A stretch of DNA of 64,000 nt from Ruminococcus difficilis. GTDB taxonomy: Bacteria; Bacillota_A; Clostridia; Oscillospirales; Acutalibacteraceae. Position 1 is the first letter of the stretch. Each line of letters starts with the position of its first letter. Below, piece after piece: positions 27,079-33,826 of this stretch. A program made the translations under genes and the position numbers. Below the pieces are notes generated by a model. It saw only the letters and a program-made list of their open reading frames with translations, was not told where the DNA came from and searched no databases. Location of the stretch: assembly GCF_016680995.1 (NCBI RefSeq), contig NZ_JAEQMG010000048.1, positions 62,001 through 126,000 on the forward strand, in the 5' to 3' direction.

Positions 27079-27426
27079 CTATTTGCCGTTCTTCGATGTT
27101 TTCAGCGTTGCTGTTAACATTCGGATCAATGATTTCAATAATTGTTTTAAATCATCAAACGATTCATCAAAGAATCCGGATTGTTCTAATATAATGAGCC
27201 AATACTCTGTTTCGTTCGCTTCTTTTGCAGCGATTTGTATTTTGTTAATAAAATCCGCTTTACTGATTGCATATTCAGCTTCATGGATATTGGCGCCTAT
27301 GCTCGTACCGCTTCTTAGAATCTGTCTCGCCATGACATACTCTCGCTGCGTTTCGGTAAGCCACTTGTAATACGAAACGATCCTTAAAGAAAACTGAATT
27401 GAATAGTTTGCCAATTCACCTTTCAT
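27079..27426 (-). CDS. Four helix bundle protein (S23/IVP family)
   Basis: A 115-residue all-helical protein with the family signature RSGTSIGANIHEAEYA (about 38-53) and KEANETEYWL. Members are often encoded in intervening sequences of 23S rRNA genes or as stand-alone genes; their function is unclear, with suggested roles in RNA or nucleic-acid binding. The ATG at 27426 is preferred over an in-frame TTG two codons earlier. The gene sits between two fibre-subunit genes on the same strand and is framed by inverted repeats, which suggests it was inserted there as a cassette. Confidence 0.88.
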   Translation of the reverse strand: MKGELANYSIQFSLRIVSYYKWLTETQREYVMARQILRSGTSIGANIHEAEYAISKADFINKIQIAAKEANETEYWLIILEQSGFFDESFDDLKQLLKSLIRMLTATLKTSKNGK

Positions 27427-27472
27427 AATCAAAAACCTTCTATAATTGAACGAGCGGAGCGAGAAACATACA

Positions 27473-27502
27473 CCGTTCTCTGTTCTCCGTTATCCGTTCT
27501 CC
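27473..27502. repeat. Right inverted repeat flanking the four-helix-bundle gene
   Basis: CCGTTCTCTGTTCTCCGTTA-type units, nearly the reverse complement of 26999-27028. It lies just downstream of the stop codon region of the 271-residue fibre-like gene. Confidence 0.6.
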
Positions 27503-27510
27503 GATAAGCA

Positions 27511-28326
27511 TCATTCAAACGAATTTCCGTTTTCATCGGCGCCGCCGAAGAGCATCTGGAAGGTGACGTTGGCGTCCTGGACGTCGTTGTCGCACTCGGG
27601 GTCTTCACCCTCTGCCCAGATACGGAAGGTGATCTGCTTGGGTGTGAGGGTATCGAGGTGGAAGAGACGGCTGTCGGAGCCGAAGCTCTGGCCGACGTCA
27701 AAGGTGGTCTGACCGGCTACGGAACTGCCCTTGTGCGGTTCCCAGATCGCGGCGGAACCATTGTCCTCATAGGAAACACGAACCGCGTTGACGATATCCG
27801 CCTTGGCACCGGTCTCGGTGGTGGTGCAGGCGGTAGTAGCGTCCTGACCTTCGACCTGTACGGTCTGGCCGGAGAGGTGAACATACATTTCTTTTGTCGC
27901 GATGAACCAAACCTTGAACTCTACAAAAGAGGTATCGTTAGAATTACGGGATGCGCCGGACTGGCTCGAGAAGGTGATGCCGTTGGAAGAAGTGACGGGA
28001 TCGAGCAGCTGCTGGTCGAGGGTAGGCGCGTTCTGCGCGCGAAGAGAGGTATTGATCATGTCATTGGTCAGCACCTTTTTCCACAGACTGACGTCGGTGC
28101 CGCGGTTCTCGATATCGAGATACAGCTCGGGAGCGGTGGATATTTTTAGGGTGATATCGTTGACTGAAGCAAAATTAGACAGCGTAAACCACGCAAGCGT
28201 CGCCGTGATCAGCACCAGCATCGCAATAACGCTGAGCATAAAGGTGAACTTGCGCTTGATTCGTACCTGTGCTTTTTTCAGTTTGGTCAGTTCCTGTTTT
28301 AGCTCTAATACAGTCTTTTCATCCAT
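27511..28326 (-). CDS. SipW-type fibre-like subunit with cytoplasmic coil
   Basis: A 271-residue protein opening the cluster. A 27-residue charged, coil-like N-terminus (LELKQELTKLKKAQ) precedes a hydrophobic stretch (about 29-43) and ATLAWFTLSN, the SipW-type region. The beta-rich body ends with RIWAEGEDPEC and a last strand pair, the same C-terminal motif as the anchor and subunit proteins. The long N-terminus before the membrane segment is unusual for a secreted subunit and would stay in the cell if cleavage occurs. ATG at 28326 is chosen over an in-frame GTG four codons earlier. A clear promoter lies upstream. Confidence 0.75.
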   Translation of the reverse strand: MDEKTVLELKQELTKLKKAQVRIKRKFTFMLSVIAMLVLITATLAWFTLSNFASVNDITLKISTAPELYLDIENRGTDVSLWKKVLTNDMINTSLRAQNAPTLDQQLLDPVTSSNGITFSSQSGASRNSNDTSFVEFKVWFIATKEMYVHLSGQTVQVEGQDATTACTTTETGAKADIVNAVRVSYEDNGSAAIWEPHKGSSVAGQTTFDVGQSFGSDSRLFHLDTLTPKQITFRIWAEGEDPECDNDVQDANVTFQMLFGGADENGNSFE

Positions 28327-28424
28327 ACTACTCACCATTTATACCTATATATTGTGTGTTCAACCGCGGATTGGGGGCACATATACGCAATAAGCCTATA
28401 CTACATCATAATAATCATACCTCG

Positions 28425-28453
28425 ATTATAGAACAAAATTTGTTAAAAATCAA
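28425..28453 (-). promoter_or_regulatory. Sigma-A-type promoter heading the SipW cluster
   Basis: On the minus strand a TTGATT box (28448-28453) and a perfect TATAAT box (28425-28430) are 17 bases apart, about 100 bases upstream of the first cluster gene. This is the best promoter found for the cluster. Confidence 0.75.
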
Positions 28454-28806
28454 CAACGAATTACAGTTGATTCCCTTGTATTTTCTGTCTTTATTACCAA
28501 CAGAGTTAGTAATGTGTTGAAACTGCACTTAAAACTCAGTGCTTTTTTGTATAATATGCAAACATCTTGAGCAAAACCAACAAATTCAACAGATTAAATT
28601 TGGATAGCAAAGGGAGAGTATTTGAACAAATCGTAAACAGATTGTAAAAAAAACATGATCCAACTCCGAGACCGTCGATTCATCTCCACCCGGCGAGAAC
28701 CGAACGTCATCTCCAAAAAGCTCTTACCGCACAGGCTTTTGATGCGGCGATCCATGCGGGTGTTGCGCTCTGTTTATCTGTTGAGAACGCGGCGGCACAA
28801 AGAAAG
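28454..28806. other. Gene-free stretch with a possible gene remnant
   Basis: Upstream of the cluster promoter the sequence is AT-rich to about 28650. A weak hairpin GCACT-AGTGC followed by six T lies near 28523-28548 on the plus strand. From about 28690 to 28800 one plus-strand frame reads as an alanine-rich amphipathic peptide (QAFDAAIHAGVALCLSVENA), but it has no start codon with a ribosome site. It may be the debris of a gene. Confidence 0.35.
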
Positions 28807-28838
28807 GCCCGATTTCAACACAACGGTCAAAATCGGGC
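28807..28838 (-). terminator. Terminator after the PKD/LRR gene
   Basis: GCCCGATTT pairs with AAATCGGGC (loop of about 14). On the minus strand it is followed by CTTTCTTTG and lies 70 bases beyond the stop of the gene at 28908. The stem could also work on the other strand. Confidence 0.6.
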
Positions 28839-28907
28839 TTCTGTGTATTCTCATTCAACAATGATCATGAGCGACTTATTCCAAACACCTCACGCGTTTG
28901 ATAAAGC

Positions 28908-30089
28908 TCACGTTTCGGCATACTTACCGCCTATCTGCATACGTGCGGCAAAGCTGCTCCAGTCAGCAGCCGACTGAAAAGCCGCCAGCATCTCCGCGTT
29001 TCGCACCAGAAGAACTGCATCGGTCGGGATCGCGGAAGTGCTTTCGAGGGTCGGCACAGAGGTCAACGCCGATAAATCGATCGAATTGACGGCTCTGCAA
29101 TTATAAAAAGCAGAGTCTTGTATTTCGCTGACACTTTCCGGGATAAATAAGCTTTGCAGCGACGCGCAACCCTTCATCAACCCTCGGTATATCACGGTCT
29201 GGTTTTTGGGAAAAGAAAATCTTTTTATCGATTGACAGGATTCAAAAGTACTAATCGCAAAAGCGATATCGTTTTTCGGAAGGGAAACCGTCTTTAAACT
29301 TCTGCATGTTTTGAAAGACGGAACAGAAGCGCTCGTTGACGGTATTGTGATGCTTTTTAATGAATTGCAATTATCAAACGTTGCGGCACTCAGCGATTCA
29401 TTCATCGGTATCGATATTTCCTCAAGGTTCGCGCAATTATAGAACGTCGATGTATTACAATCACAGTGCAGTCCGATATCTGCCTTAGTAATGAAGTACG
29501 GCATATATCGGTTTTGCGAAAAGGGATTAAGTAAGAATCGTTGATTTGAATCGATGAGGATCTCGTATTGTCCCGCGGACGCGTATCTATGAGTCACACG
29601 ATTCGTCGTCAGATCCTCTGTTGTACCGTCTCCCCACTCAACAGTGATTTGCTGCCCCGCCATAATCGAAACGCCTAACCACGCAACCATACTGCCGCCA
29701 TAGAGCAAATCGATCGTGATGTGTGTTTTACCATCTGTCGGAATACGAACTGCGCCGACCGTAAGAGGGAATCCGTACGCCTTGATATCGGCTAAGCTCC
29801 AGTTCCACTCCTGATAGGTATACCCCTGCCTTTCGGGCAAGGGCGGCAGCTCGGTCAGCTCCTGCACCTCTGCTTCCGTATAGCTGTATAGGATCGTACC
29901 ATCTGTATCGATAAAGTCAACATACTTGGACAGAACCTCCACATTGCCGCCCTGCTGAATACTGTTGATCGTATCCGCCAGATGATCACTGTTTTCAGCG
30001 ATGGGCATCACAGCGCCTTTTTCGGAACAAGCCGTATATGCCGCGGCGATATTTTGATTGATCCGCGATATCTCACTCGCTATACTCAA
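28908..30089 (-). CDS. PKD-like and leucine-rich-repeat protein, phage-tail-like N-terminus
   Basis: A 394-residue protein without signal peptide. The N-terminus (SIASEISRINQNIAAAYTAC, then MPIAENSDHLADTINSI) resembles the start of clostridial prophage tail or base-plate-associated proteins. A PKD-like segment follows (WGDGTTEDL with RYASAGQYEI, about 160-195). The rest is BspA-type leucine-rich repeats (units such as CNSLKSITIPSTSASVPSF). Such repeats often bind proteins or host surfaces. The start is taken as TTG at 30089, with AAAGGA eight bases upstream; no better start exists in frame. No other phage gene adjoins it, so it may be a leftover from a lost prophage. Confidence 0.65.
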   Translation of the reverse strand: MSIASEISRINQNIAAAYTACSEKGAVMPIAENSDHLADTINSIQQGGNVEVLSKYVDFIDTDGTILYSYTEAEVQELTELPPLPERQGYTYQEWNWSLADIKAYGFPLTVGAVRIPTDGKTHITIDLLYGGSMVAWLGVSIMAGQQITVEWGDGTTEDLTTNRVTHRYASAGQYEILIDSNQRFLLNPFSQNRYMPYFITKADIGLHCDCNTSTFYNCANLEEISIPMNESLSAATFDNCNSLKSITIPSTSASVPSFKTCRSLKTVSLPKNDIAFAISTFESCQSIKRFSFPKNQTVIYRGLMKGCASLQSLFIPESVSEIQDSAFYNCRAVNSIDLSALTSVPTLESTSAIPTDAVLLVRNAEMLAAFQSAADWSSFAARMQIGGKYAET

Positions 30090-30211
30090 ACTATCATTCC
30101 TTTCTGTTATTAATAGGTATACCCCTCCACCTATGCCGAGATACAGAAAGAAGTTGCATAGATTTATGCAACTATGTAAAAACAGAAAGATAAACATTTT
30201 TGAAAAAAGAC

Positions 30212-30240
30212 TTGATTTTTTGAGAAGAATTGTATATAAT
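30212..30240 (+). promoter_or_regulatory. Promoter of tRNA-Ser
   Basis: TTGATT (30212-30217) and TATAAT (30235-30240) are separated by exactly 17 bases, 50 bases before the mature tRNA. Confidence 0.8.
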
Positions 30241-30289
30241 AGTTGAGCAATTGAAAATCCGGCCGCGGCCGATTATCATTTGACCACAC

Positions 30290-30379
30290 GTAGAGTTGTC
30301 CGAGTGGCCGAAGGAGCAGCACTGGAAATGCTGTGTACCTTTTCAGGTACCGAGGGTTCAAATCCCTCACTCTACGCCA
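30290..30379 (+). tRNA. tRNA-Ser(GGA), CCA encoded
   Basis: The acceptor arms GTAGAGT (30290-30296) and ACTCTAC (30369-30375) pair fully, with discriminator G and an encoded CCA (30377-30379). The anticodon loop is CTGGAAA with anticodon GGA at 30324-30326. A long variable arm (TGTACCTTTTCAGGTACC) marks a class II serine tRNA, and the T arm GAGGGTTCAAATCCCTC is regular. It reads UCC and UCU codons. Confidence 0.97.
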
Positions 30380-30382
30380 TAT
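30366..30382 (+). repeat. Direct repeat at tRNA 3' end, copy 1
   Basis: CTCACTCTACGCCATAT spans the last tRNA bases and a few beyond. An identical 17-base copy lies at 30595-30611. Such duplications at tRNA 3' ends are typical of integrase attachment sites. Confidence 0.65.
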
Positions 30383-30388
30383 AATAAA

Positions 30389-30422
30389 GGGACGCCCATT
30401 AAGGGTGTCCTTTTATTATTTT
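30389..30422 (+). terminator. tRNA-Ser terminator
   Basis: GGACGCCC-ATTAA-GGGTGTCC forms an 8-bp stem (one G-T pair), followed by TTTTATTATTTT. Confidence 0.85.
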
Positions 30423-30430
30423 ACCTTACA

Positions 30431-30450
30431 GCGTAGAGTGAGGGATTTGA
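30431..30450 (-). repeat. Inverted 20-base copy of the tRNA 3' end
   Basis: The 20 bases here are the exact reverse complement of 30358-30377, covering the T-arm and acceptor end of the tRNA. Together with the direct copy at 30595-30611 they show that the tRNA tail was duplicated twice, once inverted. Confidence 0.75.
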
Positions 30451-30594
30451 AGGCGAGTGTGCCGAGGTTCGAGCCGCGCGAAGAACCGAAGGTAAAAATG
30501 ATTCGGGGAATCATTTTTTACGAGAGCGCAGATCAGCCCTTTTCCCTATCGGATGTTATCATGCGATATGCCTTTTACCTTTATATATAACATA

Positions 30595-30611
30595 CTCACT
30601 CTACGCCATAT
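30595..30611 (+). repeat. Direct repeat of tRNA 3' end, copy 2
   Basis: Identical to 30366-30382 over 17 bases. The intervening 212 bases carry no gene. No integrase gene is found nearby. Confidence 0.65.
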
Positions 30612-30613
30612 CA

Positions 30614-30648
30614 AAAAGAGATACCCGAACAGGTATCTCTTTTTTGAT
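30614..30648. terminator. Bidirectional terminator
   Basis: AAAAGAGATACC-CGAAC-AGGTATCTCTTTT is a near-perfect hairpin with A and T runs on both sides, placed directly after the stop of the alcohol dehydrogenase gene (minus strand), so it can serve both directions. Confidence 0.85.
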
Positions 30649-31827
30649 TTAACCGCACAGCGCACGTTGATAGATCGCTTCGACAGCCGCCGCATCCAGC
30701 GGACGGATTCGGGACAGGCGCAGCGTGTCATTCTGTGTCGCGTCGAGAGATAATCCCTTTAGATCGGTTTCGCGGATCCCGACGTTCAGCTCTGCAAGCG
30801 AAACAGGCATTCCGATAGAACGGAAGAAGTCGACAGTACGGTCAATGCCCTCTCTCGCGGCATTCTTATCATCTTCTGAATCCACACCCCAAACTCGTCT
30901 TGCGAACTGAGCAAAACGAGGAATACAGTCAAGATACAGCTCATTCGCCCAAGCGCCCCATACCGCTGACAGAGACGCGCCGTGAGTCACGCCGTAACGG
31001 GCTGATAACGCATGACCGAGCTTGTGAACGGAGAAGTCTTTGCCTCTGCCGCACTCGGTCAGGTTATTATGTGACAAGCTCGACGCCCAGAACACCTCTG
31101 CCATCGCGTCATAATTCGCAGGATCCTTAACAGCAACGGCGCCGTTTTTAATAACCGTGCGCAGCAGACCTTCGGCGATCTCATCGGTCAGGTCACACCG
31201 GTTATCCGGGATAAAATATCGCTCCATCGTGTGCATCATGATATCCGTCACACCGACGGCGACCTGATAAGCCGGAAGTGAAGCGCCCCACTCCGGGTTA
31301 ACGATCGCAAACCGACATCGATTGAACGGTGTATTGATACCCGCCTTTTTCCCGATCGCAGTATTGGTCAGCACGGCGGAATCGCTCATCTCACTGCCTG
31401 CCGCCGGAATCGTCAATACGGCTCCCACAGGCAGGGATCGATCCAAGGGAATCTTCTTTGTCCACAGCTCCCAAAGGGATTTCCCGGGGTTTGCCGCGCC
31501 GTGCGCGATCGCTTTCGCGGTATCGATCGCACTGCCGCCGCCGATTCCTATGATGATATCCGCACCGCAGTCAAGCGCTTTCTTAACGCCCTCTTCCGCG
31601 TGCGCTAAGGTCGGATTAGGCTGTGCGCCGCCGAATTCCTCATAAGCAATACCGGAGCCTGTCAGGGACTGCTCCAGTCTTGACAGCAGTCCGCTTCTGA
31701 CGACGCTTCCTTTTCCGAATACAAGCAGCGCTTTGGTACCGTATTTTTGAGTTGTCCGTCCGATCTGATCTTCAATGCCTCGTCCGAAGATCATCTCTGT
31801 CGGTGCGTGAAATGTAAAATTATCCAT
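30649..31827 (-). CDS. Iron-containing alcohol dehydrogenase (YqhD/BDH type)
   Basis: A 392-residue group III alcohol dehydrogenase. The nucleotide-binding motif GIGGGSAIDTAKAIA is clear, and the metal ligands are visible as Asp in VGVTD, His in DIMMHTMER, and two His in FSVHKLGHAL and RYGVTHGASL. YqhD/BDH members reduce aldehydes such as butyraldehyde with NADPH. The start at 31827 (MDNFTFHAP) matches the family N-terminus and has GGAG nine bases upstream; a methionine two codons earlier is also possible. It ends at a strong terminator. Exact substrate is not predictable. Confidence 0.92.
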   Translation of the reverse strand: MDNFTFHAPTEMIFGRGIEDQIGRTTQKYGTKALLVFGKGSVVRSGLLSRLEQSLTGSGIAYEEFGGAQPNPTLAHAEEGVKKALDCGADIIIGIGGGSAIDTAKAIAHGAANPGKSLWELWTKKIPLDRSLPVGAVLTIPAAGSEMSDSAVLTNTAIGKKAGINTPFNRCRFAIVNPEWGASLPAYQVAVGVTDIMMHTMERYFIPDNRCDLTDEIAEGLLRTVIKNGAVAVKDPANYDAMAEVFWASSLSHNNLTECGRGKDFSVHKLGHALSARYGVTHGASLSAVWGAWANELYLDCIPRFAQFARRVWGVDSEDDKNAAREGIDRTVDFFRSIGMPVSLAELNVGIRETDLKGLSLDATQNDTLRLSRIRPLDAAAVEAIYQRALCG

Positions 31828-31895
31828 GATCATTATCTCCGTTCTTATTGATTCCATCATCATTCTCTTACGGCTTTTGGGGCACAAGTTTATTC

Positions 31896-32411
31896 TTACA
31901 ATATCCTGACGATTTCCGTCATATCTCTGCTCTCACAGTGGAGCTTCATGGGCTTTGCATCATCGGCAGGATAACCAAGCGTCATCAGCAAAACAGCCGT
32001 CTCGTTCTCTGGCAGAGCAAATGCCGCTTTCACTTCACTCGGCTTGAAATAATTGACCCAGCACGAACCGATACCGATATCCCATGCGGCGAGCATCATG
32101 TGATCGGCAGCGATACTGACGTCCTGGATGCCGGCTCGACATCCTTCCTCCAGCGGACTTTTCCGGTCTGCGGTTTCATCGAGAGCGATCAGCAATACAA
32201 CTGGCGCGTCAAAGGCACAGCGTGTGAGAGAACGAATCTTCGCGATCGCCTCGTCACTTTTGAGAACATAGATCCTCTGCGGCTGATAATTACAGCCTGT
32301 CGGCGCAAGCATACCCGCCTCAAGAACACGGTTCAGCTCATCGTCCTTTATCATATCGGGTTTGTATTTGCGAACGGAATACCGCTCTTTGATTACTTTA
32401 CCGAATTCCAT
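31896..32411 (-). CDS. Nitroreductase family protein
   Basis: A 171-residue FMN-dependent oxidoreductase. The N-terminal RYSVRKYKPD is the usual FMN-phosphate contact, AGMLAPTGCNYQPQ supports the flavin, and DVSIAADHMMLAAWDIGIGSCWVNYF is family-typical (written here as two parts joined at the helix). Length is standard for single-domain members. GGAG precedes the ATG. It lies 68 bp upstream of the alcohol dehydrogenase on the same strand and may share its transcript. Substrate unknown; family members reduce nitro compounds, quinones or enoates. Confidence 0.9.
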   Translation of the reverse strand: MEFGKVIKERYSVRKYKPDMIKDDELNRVLEAGMLAPTGCNYQPQRIYVLKSDEAIAKIRSLTRCAFDAPVVLLIALDETADRKSPLEEGCRAGIQDVSIAADHMMLAAWDIGIGSCWVNYFKPSEVKAAFALPENETAVLLMTLGYPADDAKPMKLHCESRDMTEIVRIL

Positions 32412-32441
32412 TAAAGTCTCCTTCCAATCAATTAGAATGAT

Positions 32442-32762
32442 TCAGTGTCGTTTGGCTTTTTTTGCTTTCCTTTCGGGCAGTTCCGCATACATGCCTTCCA
32501 GTAATTCCGCGATCAGTTCCGCGTCCTCAAATCTGTCAAAAACGTGCATCAGCGTCTTTGAACCTTCGTAAGGATAACGCAGTTCCGAATCGGCAAGAAG
32601 TCTGTCCGACGTCGGCGTTCTCTTTAAAAACAGTTCATTAGCTCCGATATCACCTATCAGCTTACCGTTAAAGTACACAAGATATCCGCCCATCATAGGT
32701 TTTATGACAATCTCACCGACTGCGGAGAAACACTCACGTACATATTCATTAAAATCATTCAC
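32442..32762 (-). CDS. TfoX/Sxy N-terminal domain protein
   Basis: A 106-residue protein matching the TfoX N-terminal domain (VIKPMMGGYLVYFNGKLIG near 20-38, later FLKRTPTSDR). In Proteobacteria full-length TfoX/Sxy promotes competence; small Gram-positive members have no proven role. It ends with a basic KAKKAKRH tail. GTG at 32762 is chosen because GGAGGT lies seven bases upstream and an earlier in-frame GTG overlaps that site. It lies just upstream of the nitroreductase gene, same strand. Confidence 0.82.
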   Translation of the reverse strand: MNDFNEYVRECFSAVGEIVIKPMMGGYLVYFNGKLIGDIGANELFLKRTPTSDRLLADSELRYPYEGSKTLMHVFDRFEDAELIAELLEGMYAELPERKAKKAKRH

Positions 32763-32824
32763 TGTAATTACCTCCACTAATCCCGTATTATCTTTGTCAT
32801 GATAACAGATAATACGGATATTGT

Positions 32825-33649
32825 CTACAGGGTTTTATTCGAAAACCGCTGAACCGCCCTGTCACGAAACGCGGTATATTTTTTCTCCGGGATCGGCAGT
32901 TCAATACCGTTCGACAACGTCAGCTTGAAACGCCGGATATTTTGGATATGGATCGGATTGACCAGATAGCTTTGGTGACATCTGAGGAACAGATGACCGT
33001 ATCTCTTTTCAAGAGTGGAAATACTTGTCAGCACCTCGATCGCTTCTGTGTCGACAGTATGCAGGATGCTGTGTCTGCTCTCGTGAGCCGCTTCGATATA
33101 CACAACGGTATCGGAAAGGATAAAGTAATCGGAACGGTCAAGTCCGTGGAAGTGGATGCGATCGCCGTTTTGCCTGAATGACGCGTTGCTGTAATAGATC
33201 TGATGGAAGTTTTTCGGATAGATCGTGTCCTCCTCATGCTTTGAATGGGGATTTGAGATATGACAGAGCAAAATCCTCGACGCCTTTTCCCTATTCCCCG
33301 CCTCATCCGTAACCATTCGTTCGCACCATGTCAGGAGTACGCGCTGATACAGGGTGATATCGTGATGATCCGGATAATGCGTCGTGATGTGATAACTCAG
33401 CATCACATCGCAGAACGACGAATGAGCGCTTGTGTGCATGACCTCGATGTTACCCAAGGAGAAGGACAGCGCGTGTTCCTCGGATCTCCATGCTTCGATC
33501 ATGTTCTCCCTGCCGTGCAGGAACTGTCCTTCCGCGGGACCGTACCACAAAGCGTCGTCGTCCATCGCGTTCAAAAACGGCATATAGTGGTTATCATAGT
33601 ATTTCATGATCAATTCCGCCGAGAGATCGGCGATATGCTGTTGGTTCAT
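32825..33649 (-). CDS. LytTR-type transcription regulator with NTF2-like domain
   Basis: A 274-residue regulator. Residues 1-125 resemble a SnoaL/NTF2-like fold (KYYDNHYMPFLNAMDDDALWYGP at the start, written only in part in family models), a plausible ligand sensor in place of a receiver domain. Residues about 175-272 are a LytTR DNA-binding domain (VVYIEAAHESRHSILHT, RCHQSYLVNP). It is transcribed away from the ubiquitin-dockerin gene with a 177-bp shared spacer holding a promoter in each direction, so it may control that gene; this is inferred from layout. ATG at 33649 has GGGAG seven bases upstream. Confidence 0.83.
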   Translation of the reverse strand: MNQQHIADLSAELIMKYYDNHYMPFLNAMDDDALWYGPAEGQFLHGRENMIEAWRSEEHALSFSLGNIEVMHTSAHSSFCDVMLSYHITTHYPDHHDITLYQRVLLTWCERMVTDEAGNREKASRILLCHISNPHSKHEEDTIYPKNFHQIYYSNASFRQNGDRIHFHGLDRSDYFILSDTVVYIEAAHESRHSILHTVDTEAIEVLTSISTLEKRYGHLFLRCHQSYLVNPIHIQNIRRFKLTLSNGIELPIPEKKYTAFRDRAVQRFSNKTL

Positions 33650-33678
33650 CCTCATACTCCCGATTGGTTATTGCTGTC

Positions 33679-33707
33679 ATTATATCAAAAAAGCCATAGT
33701 GCGACAA
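33679..33707 (-). promoter_or_regulatory. Promoter of the LytTR regulator
   Basis: On the minus strand TTGTCG (33702-33707) and TATAAT (33679-33684) are 17 bases apart. The motif AGTGCGACA (33699-33707) overlaps the -35 box. Confidence 0.75.
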
Positions 33708-33746
33708 GTGCTTTTTGTAAAAAAACAAGTCATTTTCGGAAAACTG

Positions 33747-33776
33747 TTGACGATAGAAAGTGCGATATAGTACAAT
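33747..33776 (+). promoter_or_regulatory. Promoter of the ubiquitin-dockerin gene
   Basis: TTGACG (33747-33752) and TACAAT (33771-33776) are separated by 18 bases. Between them AGTGCGATA (33759-33767) repeats the motif seen in the divergent promoter, a possible shared operator. Confidence 0.65.
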
Positions 33777-33826
33777 GATATCATAATAAAAATACCGCAC
33801 TAAACGGATCGCAAGGAGGATTGAAC

